From NCBI GenBank assembly GCA_039024635.1, contig JBCCQA010000031.1:1-64000 (forward strand): a stretch of 64,000 nucleotides of DNA. Direction: 5' to 3'. This document shows, piece by piece, positions 17,705 through 26,119 of this stretch; position 1 is the stretch's first letter; every line of letters starts with the position of its first letter. The notes beneath the pieces are model-generated. The model saw nothing but the letters and a program-made list of their open reading frames with translations, was not told the origin of the DNA and did no database searches. Origin of the DNA: Kuafuiihalomonas sp039024635 (lineage in GTDB: Bacteria > Myxococcota > Kuafuiibacteriia > Kuafuiibacteriales > Kuafuiibacteriaceae). The translations under genes were made by a program, and so were the position numbers.

Positions 17705-19993
17705 TCAGAACAGCAGACCCACGCCGAAGTCGAGGCCAACATGGTTGTCCTCGAAGCGAGCGCCCGAGGGACCGACGTCGGACGGCGTAGTCTCAGGATA
17801 GACGTCGAGGCCCACCTGAACGCGGAAGCGATCGATGAGACCGAAGGCCACGTAAGGCTGCAGAAAAGTCTGACTGCACAGGCGGGGGTCCTCTTGCTCG
17901 GGTCGGGGTACGCAGGCATCGAAGCCCCCGCTGTCTTCGGTGCTGAATTGACGACCTGCCCTCACGCCAAAGGCGGTCTGAACGAAGGATCCCGTCAGGG
18001 GCGGGATCATGAACTCCGGTCCACCGGCCAGGACCACGCCCAAGTAGTTGGGCCCCGGAGCCAAAGGCGAGGCCCAGCCGTTGAAAAGGACCGCGGTCGA
18101 AAAACGGAACCACGAGCGCGCCCGGTCGAAGGGGGCGAAGAGCAGCAGGCCCTCGATGTCCGAGCCTATGAGCACGCCACCTTGAAGAGGCGGAACTTCG
18201 TAGGCCAGCTCGTTGGCGATGACCCGTCCGCCCGAGGCCACTAGCGTCCGGTTCAGCTCGCCTTCCTGCCGGTCGGCCAGCTCCTCCATCGCGCGGAGCA
18301 GCTTGCCCCGAACCACGGCCGAACCGCGACCAGCCTCATCGGCTCGAAGACCGAGATCTTCGAATACGAAGTCGTAGGCCGCCAGTCGCCGCATGACGTA
18401 CTTGAAGTGCCATTCTCCTTGGGCCCGGCCATCGTCGGGCGGTGCCTTGCCGTCCAGGAGCCAGGGCCGATTCTCCTCCGCGGCAGCGGCGATGCAGTAG
18501 GGATGAGGAGACAGCAGGGGTAGAGTGTCGACCTGGTATCGACGGCACTGGTCCCAGAGCCGATCCAGACTGACCTGCAGGAGAATGCGCATGGGCTCCA
18601 TCCCCTCCATGCGGCACGCAGGGCGAAGATGAGCCATGTCCTCTTCGAGCCAGCCGAGCATGCACGCGAAGGGCCACAGAGAGCTGGGCACTGCGTCCAC
18701 CGTGTCGACCGGGAAGGGAAGAGCTTGGGGGTCTGCACCGAGGTGCCGATAGGCGTCGTACATCCCGAGGTGAAAATCGAAGGCTCGGAAGTCTCTCTCG
18801 AAGAATCCCATGAAGAACCACAGCGGATCACTTGCGCTCGGATAGTGGCGATGGCTGATCCGCATCTGCTCGGTGACCAACGCCCGGTCTTCGGCCAGGG
18901 TGTAGAGTTCCTTGGAGCGAGCGGCGGTGACGAAGTTCATGAAGAGGGTGTTCGCGAGGCCCAGGACGCCGGAGCTACGCTCGCGTTCGTCGCTGGCCTC
19001 CGAGTCCGGAAAGACGGTGAGGCTGGGATCAAGATAGTGGTATTGGAGTCGAGTGTAGCTGGGTCGCCGATCCGACCAGCCCGACTCGGCCAGATCTCGC
19101 CACACGGGCTGACCGAGTCCATTCATTCGAAGACCTGTCTCGGCCGTTTGGTAGGCGAGCCGAAGAGGGCTGTTGTCCAAGACCCCTCCATCCACGAAGA
19201 GCGAAGCCTCGGTCGGTAGCTCACATCGAGCATCTCGATAAGCCACAAAGCCTTGAGCCCCAGGGGGATCGGTCAAGCAGTGGCTGACCCACTGAGGCGG
19301 AAAGGCGATGGGGAAGGCCATGGACGCGAAGAGCAGAGACCGGAAGCGCTCGAAGTCCCGCCGAGCCGCAAAGGGATCGTCCGTGGACTCGAAGGGCAAG
19401 ATCGGCTGCTCCACGTCCGAATAGGGATCAACATAGTTGGAGAAGCGTGGTGGACGACCTGAACCTCTTCCCTGCACCCTCACCAGGAACTTCTCTTCCT
19501 GCCGAGGGATGCGAAGTGATTGCTGAACTCGGACGCGATGGAGGCGAATGCGTGTAGTGCTGACCCCAAGCACGAAATCGCAGTCGTCGGGGAGACCTTG
19601 TTCTTCCAGCTGGGACCAGATCATGTCGGTGGAGTCGACGAGCGCTTGCCGAGAGAACATGCCGTCGGGACGGGTCCGGCCCTTCTGGTACAGCTGGTCG
19701 AAGCCGACCGGCATCCAGGCTCGCCAACCCAGGCTGTGCTCGGGGTCATCGACGGGTTCGAGGCACATGGAGACCGCAGCCAGGAAGGCGTTGGCGCTTC
19801 CGGCCGATGCACCGGCCACCAGAGGAAGGGTCCGACCCCTGGCCTCTCGTTTGAGGGTCTCGGTGAAGAGATGCAGAAAACCGGCTTGGTAGGCGCCGAG
19901 CGACACCCCGCCGCTGACCACGATGGCGGAGGCCGGCGCCGGGTCTGCCTCGGTCTGGGCCAGCAGTCCGGCTGCGAGCAGCAGCGTCAGCAC
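17705..19993 (-). CDS. Patatin-like phospholipase with C-terminal barrel-like region
   Basis: 762 residues, exported (signal peptide MLTLLLAAGLLAQ). The patatin domain carries the oxyanion motif SGGVSLGAYQAG (~27-38), the nucleophile elbow GASAGS (Ser in GxSxG) and the DGG motif of the Ser-Asp dyad in LFVDGGVLDNSP. A long middle region of helical character follows. The last ~190 residues are rich in alternating beta strands ending VGLDFGVGLLF, with a terminal Phe as in outer-membrane barrels. It may be a surface or periplasmic lipase related to, but not clearly a member of, the type Vd (PlpD) family. Usual bacterial patatins are about 300 residues. Confidence 0.82.
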   Translation of the reverse strand: MLTLLLAAGLLAQTEADPAPASAIVVSGGVSLGAYQAGFLHLFTETLKREARGRTLPLVAGASAGSANAFLAAVSMCLEPVDDPEHSLGWRAWMPVGFDQLYQKGRTRPDGMFSRQALVDSTDMIWSQLEEQGLPDDCDFVLGVSTTRIRLHRVRVQQSLRIPRQEEKFLVRVQGRGSGRPPRFSNYVDPYSDVEQPILPFESTDDPFAARRDFERFRSLLFASMAFPIAFPPQWVSHCLTDPPGAQGFVAYRDARCELPTEASLFVDGGVLDNSPLRLAYQTAETGLRMNGLGQPVWRDLAESGWSDRRPSYTRLQYHYLDPSLTVFPDSEASDERERSSGVLGLANTLFMNFVTAARSKELYTLAEDRALVTEQMRISHRHYPSASDPLWFFMGFFERDFRAFDFHLGMYDAYRHLGADPQALPFPVDTVDAVPSSLWPFACMLGWLEEDMAHLRPACRMEGMEPMRILLQVSLDRLWDQCRRYQVDTLPLLSPHPYCIAAAAEENRPWLLDGKAPPDDGRAQGEWHFKYVMRRLAAYDFVFEDLGLRADEAGRGSAVVRGKLLRAMEELADRQEGELNRTLVASGGRVIANELAYEVPPLQGGVLIGSDIEGLLLFAPFDRARSWFRFSTAVLFNGWASPLAPGPNYLGVVLAGGPEFMIPPLTGSFVQTAFGVRAGRQFSTEDSGGFDACVPRPEQEDPRLCSQTFLQPYVAFGLIDRFRVQVGLDVYPETTPSDVGPSGARFEDNHVGLDFGVGLLF

Positions 19994-20037
19994 GGCCTGA
20001 GCCTTTCACGAGCGGAAGAGATTTGCAGCGGTCGCGC

Positions 20038-20868
20038 TCAGCCCTCGGCCGCCTTCAGCATCACCTTTCGAGTCACGGTGTTGAAGGGCCCCGGCACCGC
20101 TTTCCCTTCGGCATCGATGAGCTCCAGCTTCACGGTGAGCTCCCCCATGGGGAGACCTTCCAGGACGTAGGGCGCCCACTCGCTGATCACGAACTCCTGC
20201 CCGTTGACGGTGGCTCTGACCTTGTTCCCGTCTGGTCCAAGGCTCGTATTCACGAGGTAGAAGTCGAGCAGGATCCTCTGGGTGTCGTCGCCCACGTAGG
20301 TTCCTTTGGGGCGCGAGTAGAAGAGGTGAGGCGCGCTCAGGTCCGCCGGCTCACCCTTCGCTTCGCCCACGGTCAGGTTGCCGACCACGGCAGCGGCGCC
20401 GCTCTTGACCGACTCGTGGTAGCTCCGAGAGAGGAAAGCCAAGACGACGTGGTGGCCGTCCTCCATTTCAAGCTCGAACTCGGGCTCGTACTTCGCGTAG
20501 TAGGGCGCGTTGTCGACGATGGCGTGGATGTGTTGGCCCTTGCCGCTGTTCGCCAGAGCCTGGGCGGCCGGGGCTTCCGTCTGCTGAGCCAGTTCGTAGC
20601 CCTCGACCCCGAAGGCGAATGCGACGGGAGCACCGGAAGGGAGCTTCGCGTCAGCTTGCGGTGCCTTCATCGTGAGCTTGGCGTCGGGGTAGGCCTTGCT
20701 CCCTTCGAGCTTGCTCAGCGTAATTTTGGACGCCTCTGCCTCCGGCTCGGCCGCGGCCGGCTGGCTGGCCGCCGGCTCCCCAGCCGACTTCTCGGCCTTG
20801 GGCGCGTCGGACGAACCGCTCGTACAGGCCGCCATCGTGATCAGTGTGCTCGCGATCCAGTTGCGCAT
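20038..20868 (-). CDS. Putative lipoprotein with DUF4399-like region
   Basis: 276 residues. The N-terminus MRNWIASTLITMAAC gives a plausible lipobox (TMAAC) followed by a Ser/Ala/Glu/Pro-rich linker to about residue 48. The body contains GQHIHAIVDNAPYYA and DGHHVVLAFLSRSYHESVK, a histidine-bearing pattern that resembles the DUF4399 fold (HxH...D...GxHxL). A second part from residue 180 has beta character (RATVNGQEFVIS). Function unknown. It is divergent from the B12-sensor operon with 102 bases between, so the two may share control. Confidence 0.65.
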   Translation of the reverse strand: MRNWIASTLITMAACTSGSSDAPKAEKSAGEPAASQPAAAEPEAEASKITLSKLEGSKAYPDAKLTMKAPQADAKLPSGAPVAFAFGVEGYELAQQTEAPAAQALANSGKGQHIHAIVDNAPYYAKYEPEFELEMEDGHHVVLAFLSRSYHESVKSGAAAVVGNLTVGEAKGEPADLSAPHLFYSRPKGTYVGDDTQRILLDFYLVNTSLGPDGNKVRATVNGQEFVISEWAPYVLEGLPMGELTVKLELIDAEGKAVPGPFNTVTRKVMLKAAEG

Positions 20869-20970
20869 GCTCGCCCGCTACCGGATCGAGGCACGGGGCG
20901 CCAGCCCCCTGCGCATGCGGAATCCCACGCGTTGTCGACATCCTTGCAATACGGATACCGTTCGAGCGGA

Positions 20971-21627
20971 ATGAAGCTAGAGGACCTGCGGGATCGCTTC
21001 CTGGCGGCCCAGCTGGAGGGAGACCGTAGGGAGGGTCTCCGACTGGTGATGGAGGAGGGTCTGGCGGCGGGGCGCTCGGTCCCGGAACTTCACCTTCAAG
21101 TCATTCAAGCCGCGCAGCATCAGATCGGAGAGATGTGGGAGCGAAACGAGATCTCGGTCGCCCGAGAGCACGTAGCTTCCTCTCTCGCCCAGCTCGCCCT
21201 CGCTCAACTCTATCCTCACCTGCCCCGAACCCAGGCCAACGGCTTCAAGGCGGTGGTGGCCTGCGTTCAGGGCGAATACCACAATCTGGCCGCGAGGATG
21301 GCCTCCGACTTCCTGGAGATCGCGGGCTTCGAGGTTGTGTTCATGGGCGCGGACGTTCCCCCCGAAGAGATCTTCAGCATGATGGAAGAGACGAAGGCGC
21401 CGGTGCTCGCCTTGTCGATGACGGTGAGCCTGCATTTCGAAGCGCTTCGAGCGACCGTGGATGCGCTGCGCAAAGCCCGAGGAAACGAGGTCATGGTGAT
21501 GGTCGGTGGTCGAGCGGCGGAGGAGAACGAGGCCGCCATCAAGGACCTGGGGGTGAGCTGCGTCGGGACGGACGCGCGCAAGATGGTCGAGGAAGCCTTG
21601 ACCGTCCTTCGGAGGAAGGCGTCGTGA
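20971..21627 (+). CDS. Stand-alone cobalamin-binding sensor protein with CarH/AerR-type motif
   Basis: 218 residues, two domains and no DNA-binding part. The N-terminal four-helix B12-binding-2 domain carries W56-x9-E66-H67, the signature of the CarH/LitR/AerR photoreceptor caps. The Rossmann-like domain carries E102-Y-H104-N-L-A107, then exactly 41 residues to S149-M-T151, then 27 residues to G179-G180. That is the classic DxHxxG-x41-SxL-x26-28-GG cobalamin motif with Glu and Ala substitutions. H104 should be the lower cobalt ligand. The residue after W56 is Glu, not the His used by Thermus CarH for bis-His ligation in light. ATG 20971 is chosen because the upstream frame is antisense to the lipoprotein gene. 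Its stop overlaps the kinase start (GTGA). Confidence 0.88.
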   Translation: MKLEDLRDRFLAAQLEGDRREGLRLVMEEGLAAGRSVPELHLQVIQAAQHQIGEMWERNEISVAREHVASSLAQLALAQLYPHLPRTQANGFKAVVACVQGEYHNLAARMASDFLEIAGFEVVFMGADVPPEEIFSMMEETKAPVLALSMTVSLHFEALRATVDALRKARGNEVMVMVGGRAAEENEAAIKDLGVSCVGTDARKMVEEALTVLRRKAS

Positions 21628-23651
21628 GCGGGCCAGAGTCAGCCCTTGAAAAGCTCCGCCGAGAGTTCGCATTCAGCTGTCGTACGAACGGCGAAGTGGT
21701 GTGGGCCGACCCGGCTTGCGAGCGTCTCGTCGGCCTGAAGGCCGGCGATCGACTGACGGAGAAGGTCGTGGACGGCGCCCAGACCAAGCTCGCCCAGTTC
21801 CTCAGCGGCACCACGGAGACGCCGAGCAGCAGTCCTTGGGACCTGTCCTTCGTCGCCCGGGGCAAGCCCGTGCAGGTTCATCTACGAGGCCTTCGCGAGG
21901 AGGCGCTGTGTCACGTCTTGGGCTCGACCTTGCCCGAAGAGTTCGAAGATGTACTCACGGGACTGAGCGGAACCCTGGACGAACTGGCGGCCCTCCACCG
22001 ACAGTCCGAACAACAGCAGCGTAGCCTGGCCCGAAGAAACGAAGACCTGTCACGGCTCAATCGCGAGCTCGACGATTCGACTCGGGGCATGATGTCGCTC
22101 CACGACGAAATCCTCGAGAAGTCCGACTCCCTTCGACGGGTCAACGAAGTGAAGTCACGGCTGGTCAGCAACGTCAGCCATGAGTTTCGAACGCCGCTGA
22201 ACTCTATCTTGGGTCTGACGCGGATGCTTCTTTCTCGACAGGACGGAGAGCTGACTGACGAGCAAGAGAAGCAGCTCAACTACATCCGAAGCTCGGCCGA
22301 GAGCCTGGCCGAGCTGGTGAACGAAATCCTGGATCTGTCGAAGGTTGAGGCAGGCAAGGTGGGCCTACGTCCCCTCGTCTTCACCACGGAGGAGCTCTTC
22401 AGCGCCCTGCGCGGAGTCTTCAAGCCCCTCCAGGTCCACCCTGAAGTCGAGCTTCGCTTCGACCTACCCGAAGGAAACTTCCCCAAGCTGGAGACCGACG
22501 AGAGCAAGATAAGTCAGATCCTCAAGAACTTCATCTCCAACGCGCTCAAGTTCACTCGCAAGGGCAGCGTTAGCGTGACGGCTCGGGCCGAAGACGAAGA
22601 CGTGGTCTTTGCCGTCCAGGATACGGGCATCGGCATCGCGCCCGAGGATCAGGAGAAGGTCTTCGAGGAGTTCATGCAGCTCGACAACCCGCTTCAGCAG
22701 GAGGCCAAAGGTACGGGGCTGGGCCTGGCATTGAGCCAGCGGCTAGCCTCCATCCTCGGGGGGCGCATCGAGCTCGTCAGCCAGCCTGGAGCGGGCTCCA
22801 CCTTCGCCCTTCGGATCCCGCGCATCCACCCCGAGGTGCAGGAGATGGGTCGCATTCGGGCCGACGCGGAGGAGCTGGATCCGAACCGTGCCCCGGTCAT
22901 GGTGGTGGAGGACGATCGAAAGACCCTATTCCTCTACGAGCGTTACCTCCGAGGCTCGGGCTTCCAGGTCATTCCGGCCCACTCCATCAACGAGGCGCGA
23001 CGCCAGCTCGAACGAGTTCGCCCTTCGGCCATCGTGCTCGACATCATGCTCGAGGGGGAGACGAGCTGGGCGTTTCTTCAAGAGCTGAAGACCTCGGAGC
23101 GCACCCAAGACATTCCGACCCTGGTCGTGACGGTCACCAACCGTGAGCAGCGGGCCCGCGCTCTGGGCGCAGACGAATTCTGCGTCAAACCTCTGCGGCG
23201 GGAATGGCTCCTGCGACGGCTCGATACCTTGGCCCTCAATCGAGGGCCGGTGGAGCGCGTCCTGGTCATCGACGACGACGAGGTCTCCCGGTACCTGATT
23301 CGGAAGATGCTCTCCGACACGCCCTATGCCGTCCTGGAGGCCGCGACAGCGGCGGAAGGTCTGGAGCGAGCCCGTACCGAGCGACCGAGCATCATCTTCT
23401 TGGACTTCGTCCTGCCAAGGGCCACCGCCTTCGACGTCCTGGACGCGCTCAAGAGCGACCCCAGAACCCGAGGCATTCCCGTCATCATCCAGACTTCGAA
23501 GGTCCTCAGCGAAGACGAGCGAAGCTCTTTGGCTCGAGAGACCACCTCGGTCATCGCCAAGCAGGCCCTGAGCCGAGAGCTTGCCATCACCCGCATCCGA
23601 GAGGCCCTGTCCCAGTCCGGGCTGGGCCGAGAGGAGACCTTGGCCCGATGA
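21624..23651 (+). CDS. Hybrid histidine kinase with two C-terminal receiver domains
   Basis: 675 residues, soluble. A short PAS-like input domain (about 10-100) and a coiled coil (~115-170) lead to HisKA with His186 in NVSHEFRTPLNSI. A HATPase domain follows (NFISNALKFT, DTGIGI, GTGLGLALS). Two receiver domains come next: the first has MVVEDD, LDIML and VKPL; the second has VIDDDE, LDFVLP and a KQ in place of the usual KP. There is no HPt or DNA-binding output. It overlaps the B12 protein by four bases (GTGA) and the next kinase by four (ATGA), so the three genes are coupled. The cobalamin protein is its likely sensory partner; this is inference. Confidence 0.92.
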   Translation: MSGPESALEKLRREFAFSCRTNGEVVWADPACERLVGLKAGDRLTEKVVDGAQTKLAQFLSGTTETPSSSPWDLSFVARGKPVQVHLRGLREEALCHVLGSTLPEEFEDVLTGLSGTLDELAALHRQSEQQQRSLARRNEDLSRLNRELDDSTRGMMSLHDEILEKSDSLRRVNEVKSRLVSNVSHEFRTPLNSILGLTRMLLSRQDGELTDEQEKQLNYIRSSAESLAELVNEILDLSKVEAGKVGLRPLVFTTEELFSALRGVFKPLQVHPEVELRFDLPEGNFPKLETDESKISQILKNFISNALKFTRKGSVSVTARAEDEDVVFAVQDTGIGIAPEDQEKVFEEFMQLDNPLQQEAKGTGLGLALSQRLASILGGRIELVSQPGAGSTFALRIPRIHPEVQEMGRIRADAEELDPNRAPVMVVEDDRKTLFLYERYLRGSGFQVIPAHSINEARRQLERVRPSAIVLDIMLEGETSWAFLQELKTSERTQDIPTLVVTVTNREQRARALGADEFCVKPLRREWLLRRLDTLALNRGPVERVLVIDDDEVSRYLIRKMLSDTPYAVLEAATAAEGLERARTERPSIIFLDFVLPRATAFDVLDALKSDPRTRGIPVIIQTSKVLSEDERSSLARETTSVIAKQALSRELAITRIREALSQSGLGREETLAR

Positions 23652-25525
23652 CCGAGTCTCCGCCTCCAGCGGAGGCCTTTCGTCCCCCGAGCTTCATCCT
23701 CAACGTCAACGACGACGAAGCCAGTCGATACTTGACCTCGAGGATCCTCGGTCAGGCCGGCTACACCGTCCGAGAAGCGGTGGACGGGACCGGCGCCCTG
23801 ACCATGGCCATGGACGGCCCGTCGCTCATCGTCCTCGACGTGAAGCTCCCGGACATGACGGGACTCGAAGTGTGCCGCATCCTCAAGGCCGATCCGCGCA
23901 CGACACACATCCCCATCTTGCAAACCTCAGCCACCTACGTGAGCGCGGAGCGCAAGGTGGCGGGGCTGGAGGCGGGGGCAGACGCCTACCTCGCCCAGCC
24001 CATCGAACCCCCTGAGCTCATCGCCAACGTTCGCGCCTTGCTCAGGGCGCGCCTGGCCGAAGAGGCACTCTACGAAGCGGGTCGGGAGTGGCAGCAGACC
24101 TTCGACGCACTCCAGGATGCGGTGGCCGTCATCGGGCCCTCCGGCAAGCCCCTGCGCCTCAACCCGACCATGCGGGAGGTACTGGCCGGCGAGCCCGTGG
24201 AAGGGGGACGCGAGGCGCTTGATCGCTTCTTGGGTCGTCAGCTCGACGCCGCCGTGGACGAAGTCCGAGGCACCGGGAGCCGCACCACTTTGACGACCCG
24301 ACACGGTGAACGGGAGTACCGCGTCGTCATCGACCCCGTGGGCGCCCAGACCACGGTCCACCGCATGATCTTGGTGGCCTCCGACATCACCCTCGAGAAG
24401 CGCCTGGCGGCAGAGAGCCAGGAACGGGCCCGGGAGTTCGAGGAAGAGGCTCGGCGCAAAGACGAATTCCTGGCCATGTTGGCCCACGAGCTTCGAAACC
24501 CGCTGCACGCCATCAGCGCCGCGGTGCAGCTTCAGCAAAGGATGGGCGACAGGCTGGAGCGGCGAGCCGAGCTCCACCAAGCCATCTCGCTTCAAGTAAA
24601 GAACCTGGCTCGGCTGGTCGATGACCTGATGGACGTCTCCCGGGTGACCCGAGGAAAGATCTCGCTTCGTATCGAGGAACTGGATGTTAACGAAGTGGTG
24701 CGTCGGGCCATCCAGACCGTGAGCATGCCCGAGAGGATCACCGCCGCCCTCACCGCTCAACCCACCCGCACCATGGCCGACAGCCTTCGACTTGAGCAGA
24801 TCGTGGGGAACCTGCTGGGCAACGCCTCCAAGTACTCCCCCCCCGACAGCCCCATCCGCGTCTCCACTCGCCTCACGGGATCCCGGGTTCAGGTTGTGGT
24901 CGAAGACGAGGGATGCGGCATCGAAGCCGACGAGCTGCAGTCCATCTTCGAGACCTTCGTTCAGGTCGAGCAGCCTTTGGACCGGGCCCGGGGCGGCTTG
25001 GGCATCGGTCTCACCATCGCTCGGTCCCTGGCCGAGCTCCATGGCGGTCGACTATGGGCTGAGAGCGAGGGCGTCGGTCGCGGCGCTCGCTTCCTGCTGG
25101 AGCTCCCGCTTCAGCGCCTCCGAGAGCGCGGTCCCACTGAAGGGATGACGACTCAGGCAGAGGGCCTCCGCATCGTCCTCCTGGAGGACAACCTCGTGGC
25201 GAGCGAAGCCATCGTGGCTCTCCTGGAAGAGCTGGGTCATGCGGCAGTGGCCGTTCACGATGGCGTCGAAGGACTGAAGGCCCTGCTCCAGGAGCGACCG
25301 GACGTGGCCTTGGTGGACATCGGATTGCCCGGCATGGACGGCTTCGAAGTCGCGCGACGACTGCGGGCCGAGACCCAGGACGTCCACCTAGTCGCCGTCA
25401 CTGGCTACGGACAGCCGAAGGACCGGGCCCGGGCCGAGGCCTCGGGATTCGACGATTTTCTCGTCAAGCCGGTCGACCTTCCGACCTTGGAAGGCGTCTT
25501 GGCCCGACGCAAGAGAGCGAGCTGA
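23648..25525 (+). CDS. Hybrid histidine kinase: receiver, PAS-like, kinase, receiver
   Basis: 625 residues, soluble. The N-terminal receiver (15-135) has NVNDDE and Asp64 in VLDVKLPDMTG, but the conserved switch lysine is Gln117 (YLAQPIE). A PAS-like domain (~145-255) follows, then HisKA with His280 in MLAHELRNPLHAI, then HATPase (NLLGNASKYS, DEGCGI, GGLGIGLTIA). A C-terminal receiver has LLEDN, VDIGLPGMDG and LVKPVD and looks complete. The ATG overlaps the previous stop (ATGA). It resembles phytochrome-associated response-kinase proteins. No output domain is present; phosphate must pass to a regulator elsewhere. Confidence 0.92.
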   Translation: MTESPPPAEAFRPPSFILNVNDDEASRYLTSRILGQAGYTVREAVDGTGALTMAMDGPSLIVLDVKLPDMTGLEVCRILKADPRTTHIPILQTSATYVSAERKVAGLEAGADAYLAQPIEPPELIANVRALLRARLAEEALYEAGREWQQTFDALQDAVAVIGPSGKPLRLNPTMREVLAGEPVEGGREALDRFLGRQLDAAVDEVRGTGSRTTLTTRHGEREYRVVIDPVGAQTTVHRMILVASDITLEKRLAAESQERAREFEEEARRKDEFLAMLAHELRNPLHAISAAVQLQQRMGDRLERRAELHQAISLQVKNLARLVDDLMDVSRVTRGKISLRIEELDVNEVVRRAIQTVSMPERITAALTAQPTRTMADSLRLEQIVGNLLGNASKYSPPDSPIRVSTRLTGSRVQVVVEDEGCGIEADELQSIFETFVQVEQPLDRARGGLGIGLTIARSLAELHGGRLWAESEGVGRGARFLLELPLQRLRERGPTEGMTTQAEGLRIVLLEDNLVASEAIVALLEELGHAAVAVHDGVEGLKALLQERPDVALVDIGLPGMDGFEVARRLRAETQDVHLVAVTGYGQPKDRARAEASGFDDFLVKPVDLPTLEGVLARRKRAS

Positions 25526-25601
25526 GGGCCGAAGCTTCACCAAGGGGCGGAAGCTCACTGAAGTGTTTGCGTCCCCGAGCCGCCTGAGATTGAGAAGACG
25601 A

Positions 25602-25964
25602 GTGCTGAGGCCATCCATCCACAGCAAGATCCACATGGCGCAGGTCACGGGTGCGCACCCGGACTACATGGGGTCCATCACCATCGACCTGGCCCTCCTG
25701 GACGCGGTTGGGATGCGGGTCAATGACATGGTCCTGGTCGCGAACTGCCGAAACGGCAACCGCTTCGAGACCTACATCTTCGAGGGCGAACGGGGTTCGG
25801 GCGCCATCGAAGTCAACGGCGCCGCCGCCCACCTCGTCGAGGTCGGAGACCCGGTCATCATCATCCACTCCGCCCTCATGACGGAAGAAGAACACCGCAC
25901 CCACCGCCCAAAGGTCGCCCTGATGCATCCCGACAACCGAATCAAGGAAATCATCTCGTACTAG
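25602..25964 (+). CDS. panD: Aspartate 1-decarboxylase
   Basis: A pyruvoyl enzyme making beta-alanine for pantothenate and CoA. The 120-residue pro-protein starts at GTG 25602 (VLRPSIHSKIH), preceded by GAGAAG. This start places the self-cleavage pair Gly24-Ser25 (YMGSITID) exactly where it is in E. coli PanD. The conserved NGAAAH stretch, GDPVIII strand and PKVALMHPDN region are present. The frame continues upstream to 25563, but that would add 13 basic residues absent from the family. It has a 76-base gap from the kinase operon. Confidence 0.95.
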   Translation: MLRPSIHSKIHMAQVTGAHPDYMGSITIDLALLDAVGMRVNDMVLVANCRNGNRFETYIFEGERGSGAIEVNGAAAHLVEVGDPVIIIHSALMTEEEHRTHRPKVALMHPDNRIKEIISY

Positions 25965-26049
25965 GGGCCGCGTAGCGGGCGAAACGAAGGCGCAACGAGC
26001 GGATGTAGGGTCGGCGGAGCCGAGCCGGAAGAAGCGAATGGAGAAGGGT

Positions 26050-26070
26050 GGCGCGGGCTTAGCCCGCGCC
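26050..26070 (+). terminator. Perfect 9-bp hairpin between panD and the E1 alpha gene
   Basis: GGCGCGGGC-TTA-GCCCGCGCC forms a perfect nine-base-pair GC stem with a three-base loop. It is followed by GGGCCCCC, not a T-run. It lies 85 bases after panD and 50 before the E1 alpha start. It may be a terminator in a high-GC genome or an mRNA stability element. It reads on both strands. Confidence 0.45.
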
Positions 26071-26119
26071 GGGCCCCCAAAGACTGGACGACAGGGGTCA
26101 GGGGGTTTAGGCAGCCCGG

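Noticed and set aside
20023..20970. N-terminal extension of the B12-binding protein
   Set aside because: Antisense to the lipoprotein gene; the conserved domain begins at the ATG at 20971.
20931..20970. Sigma70-type promoter before the B12-sensor operon (TTGTCG ... TACGGAT)
   Set aside because: Spacing between the candidate boxes is only 12 bases, so it is not a credible promoter.
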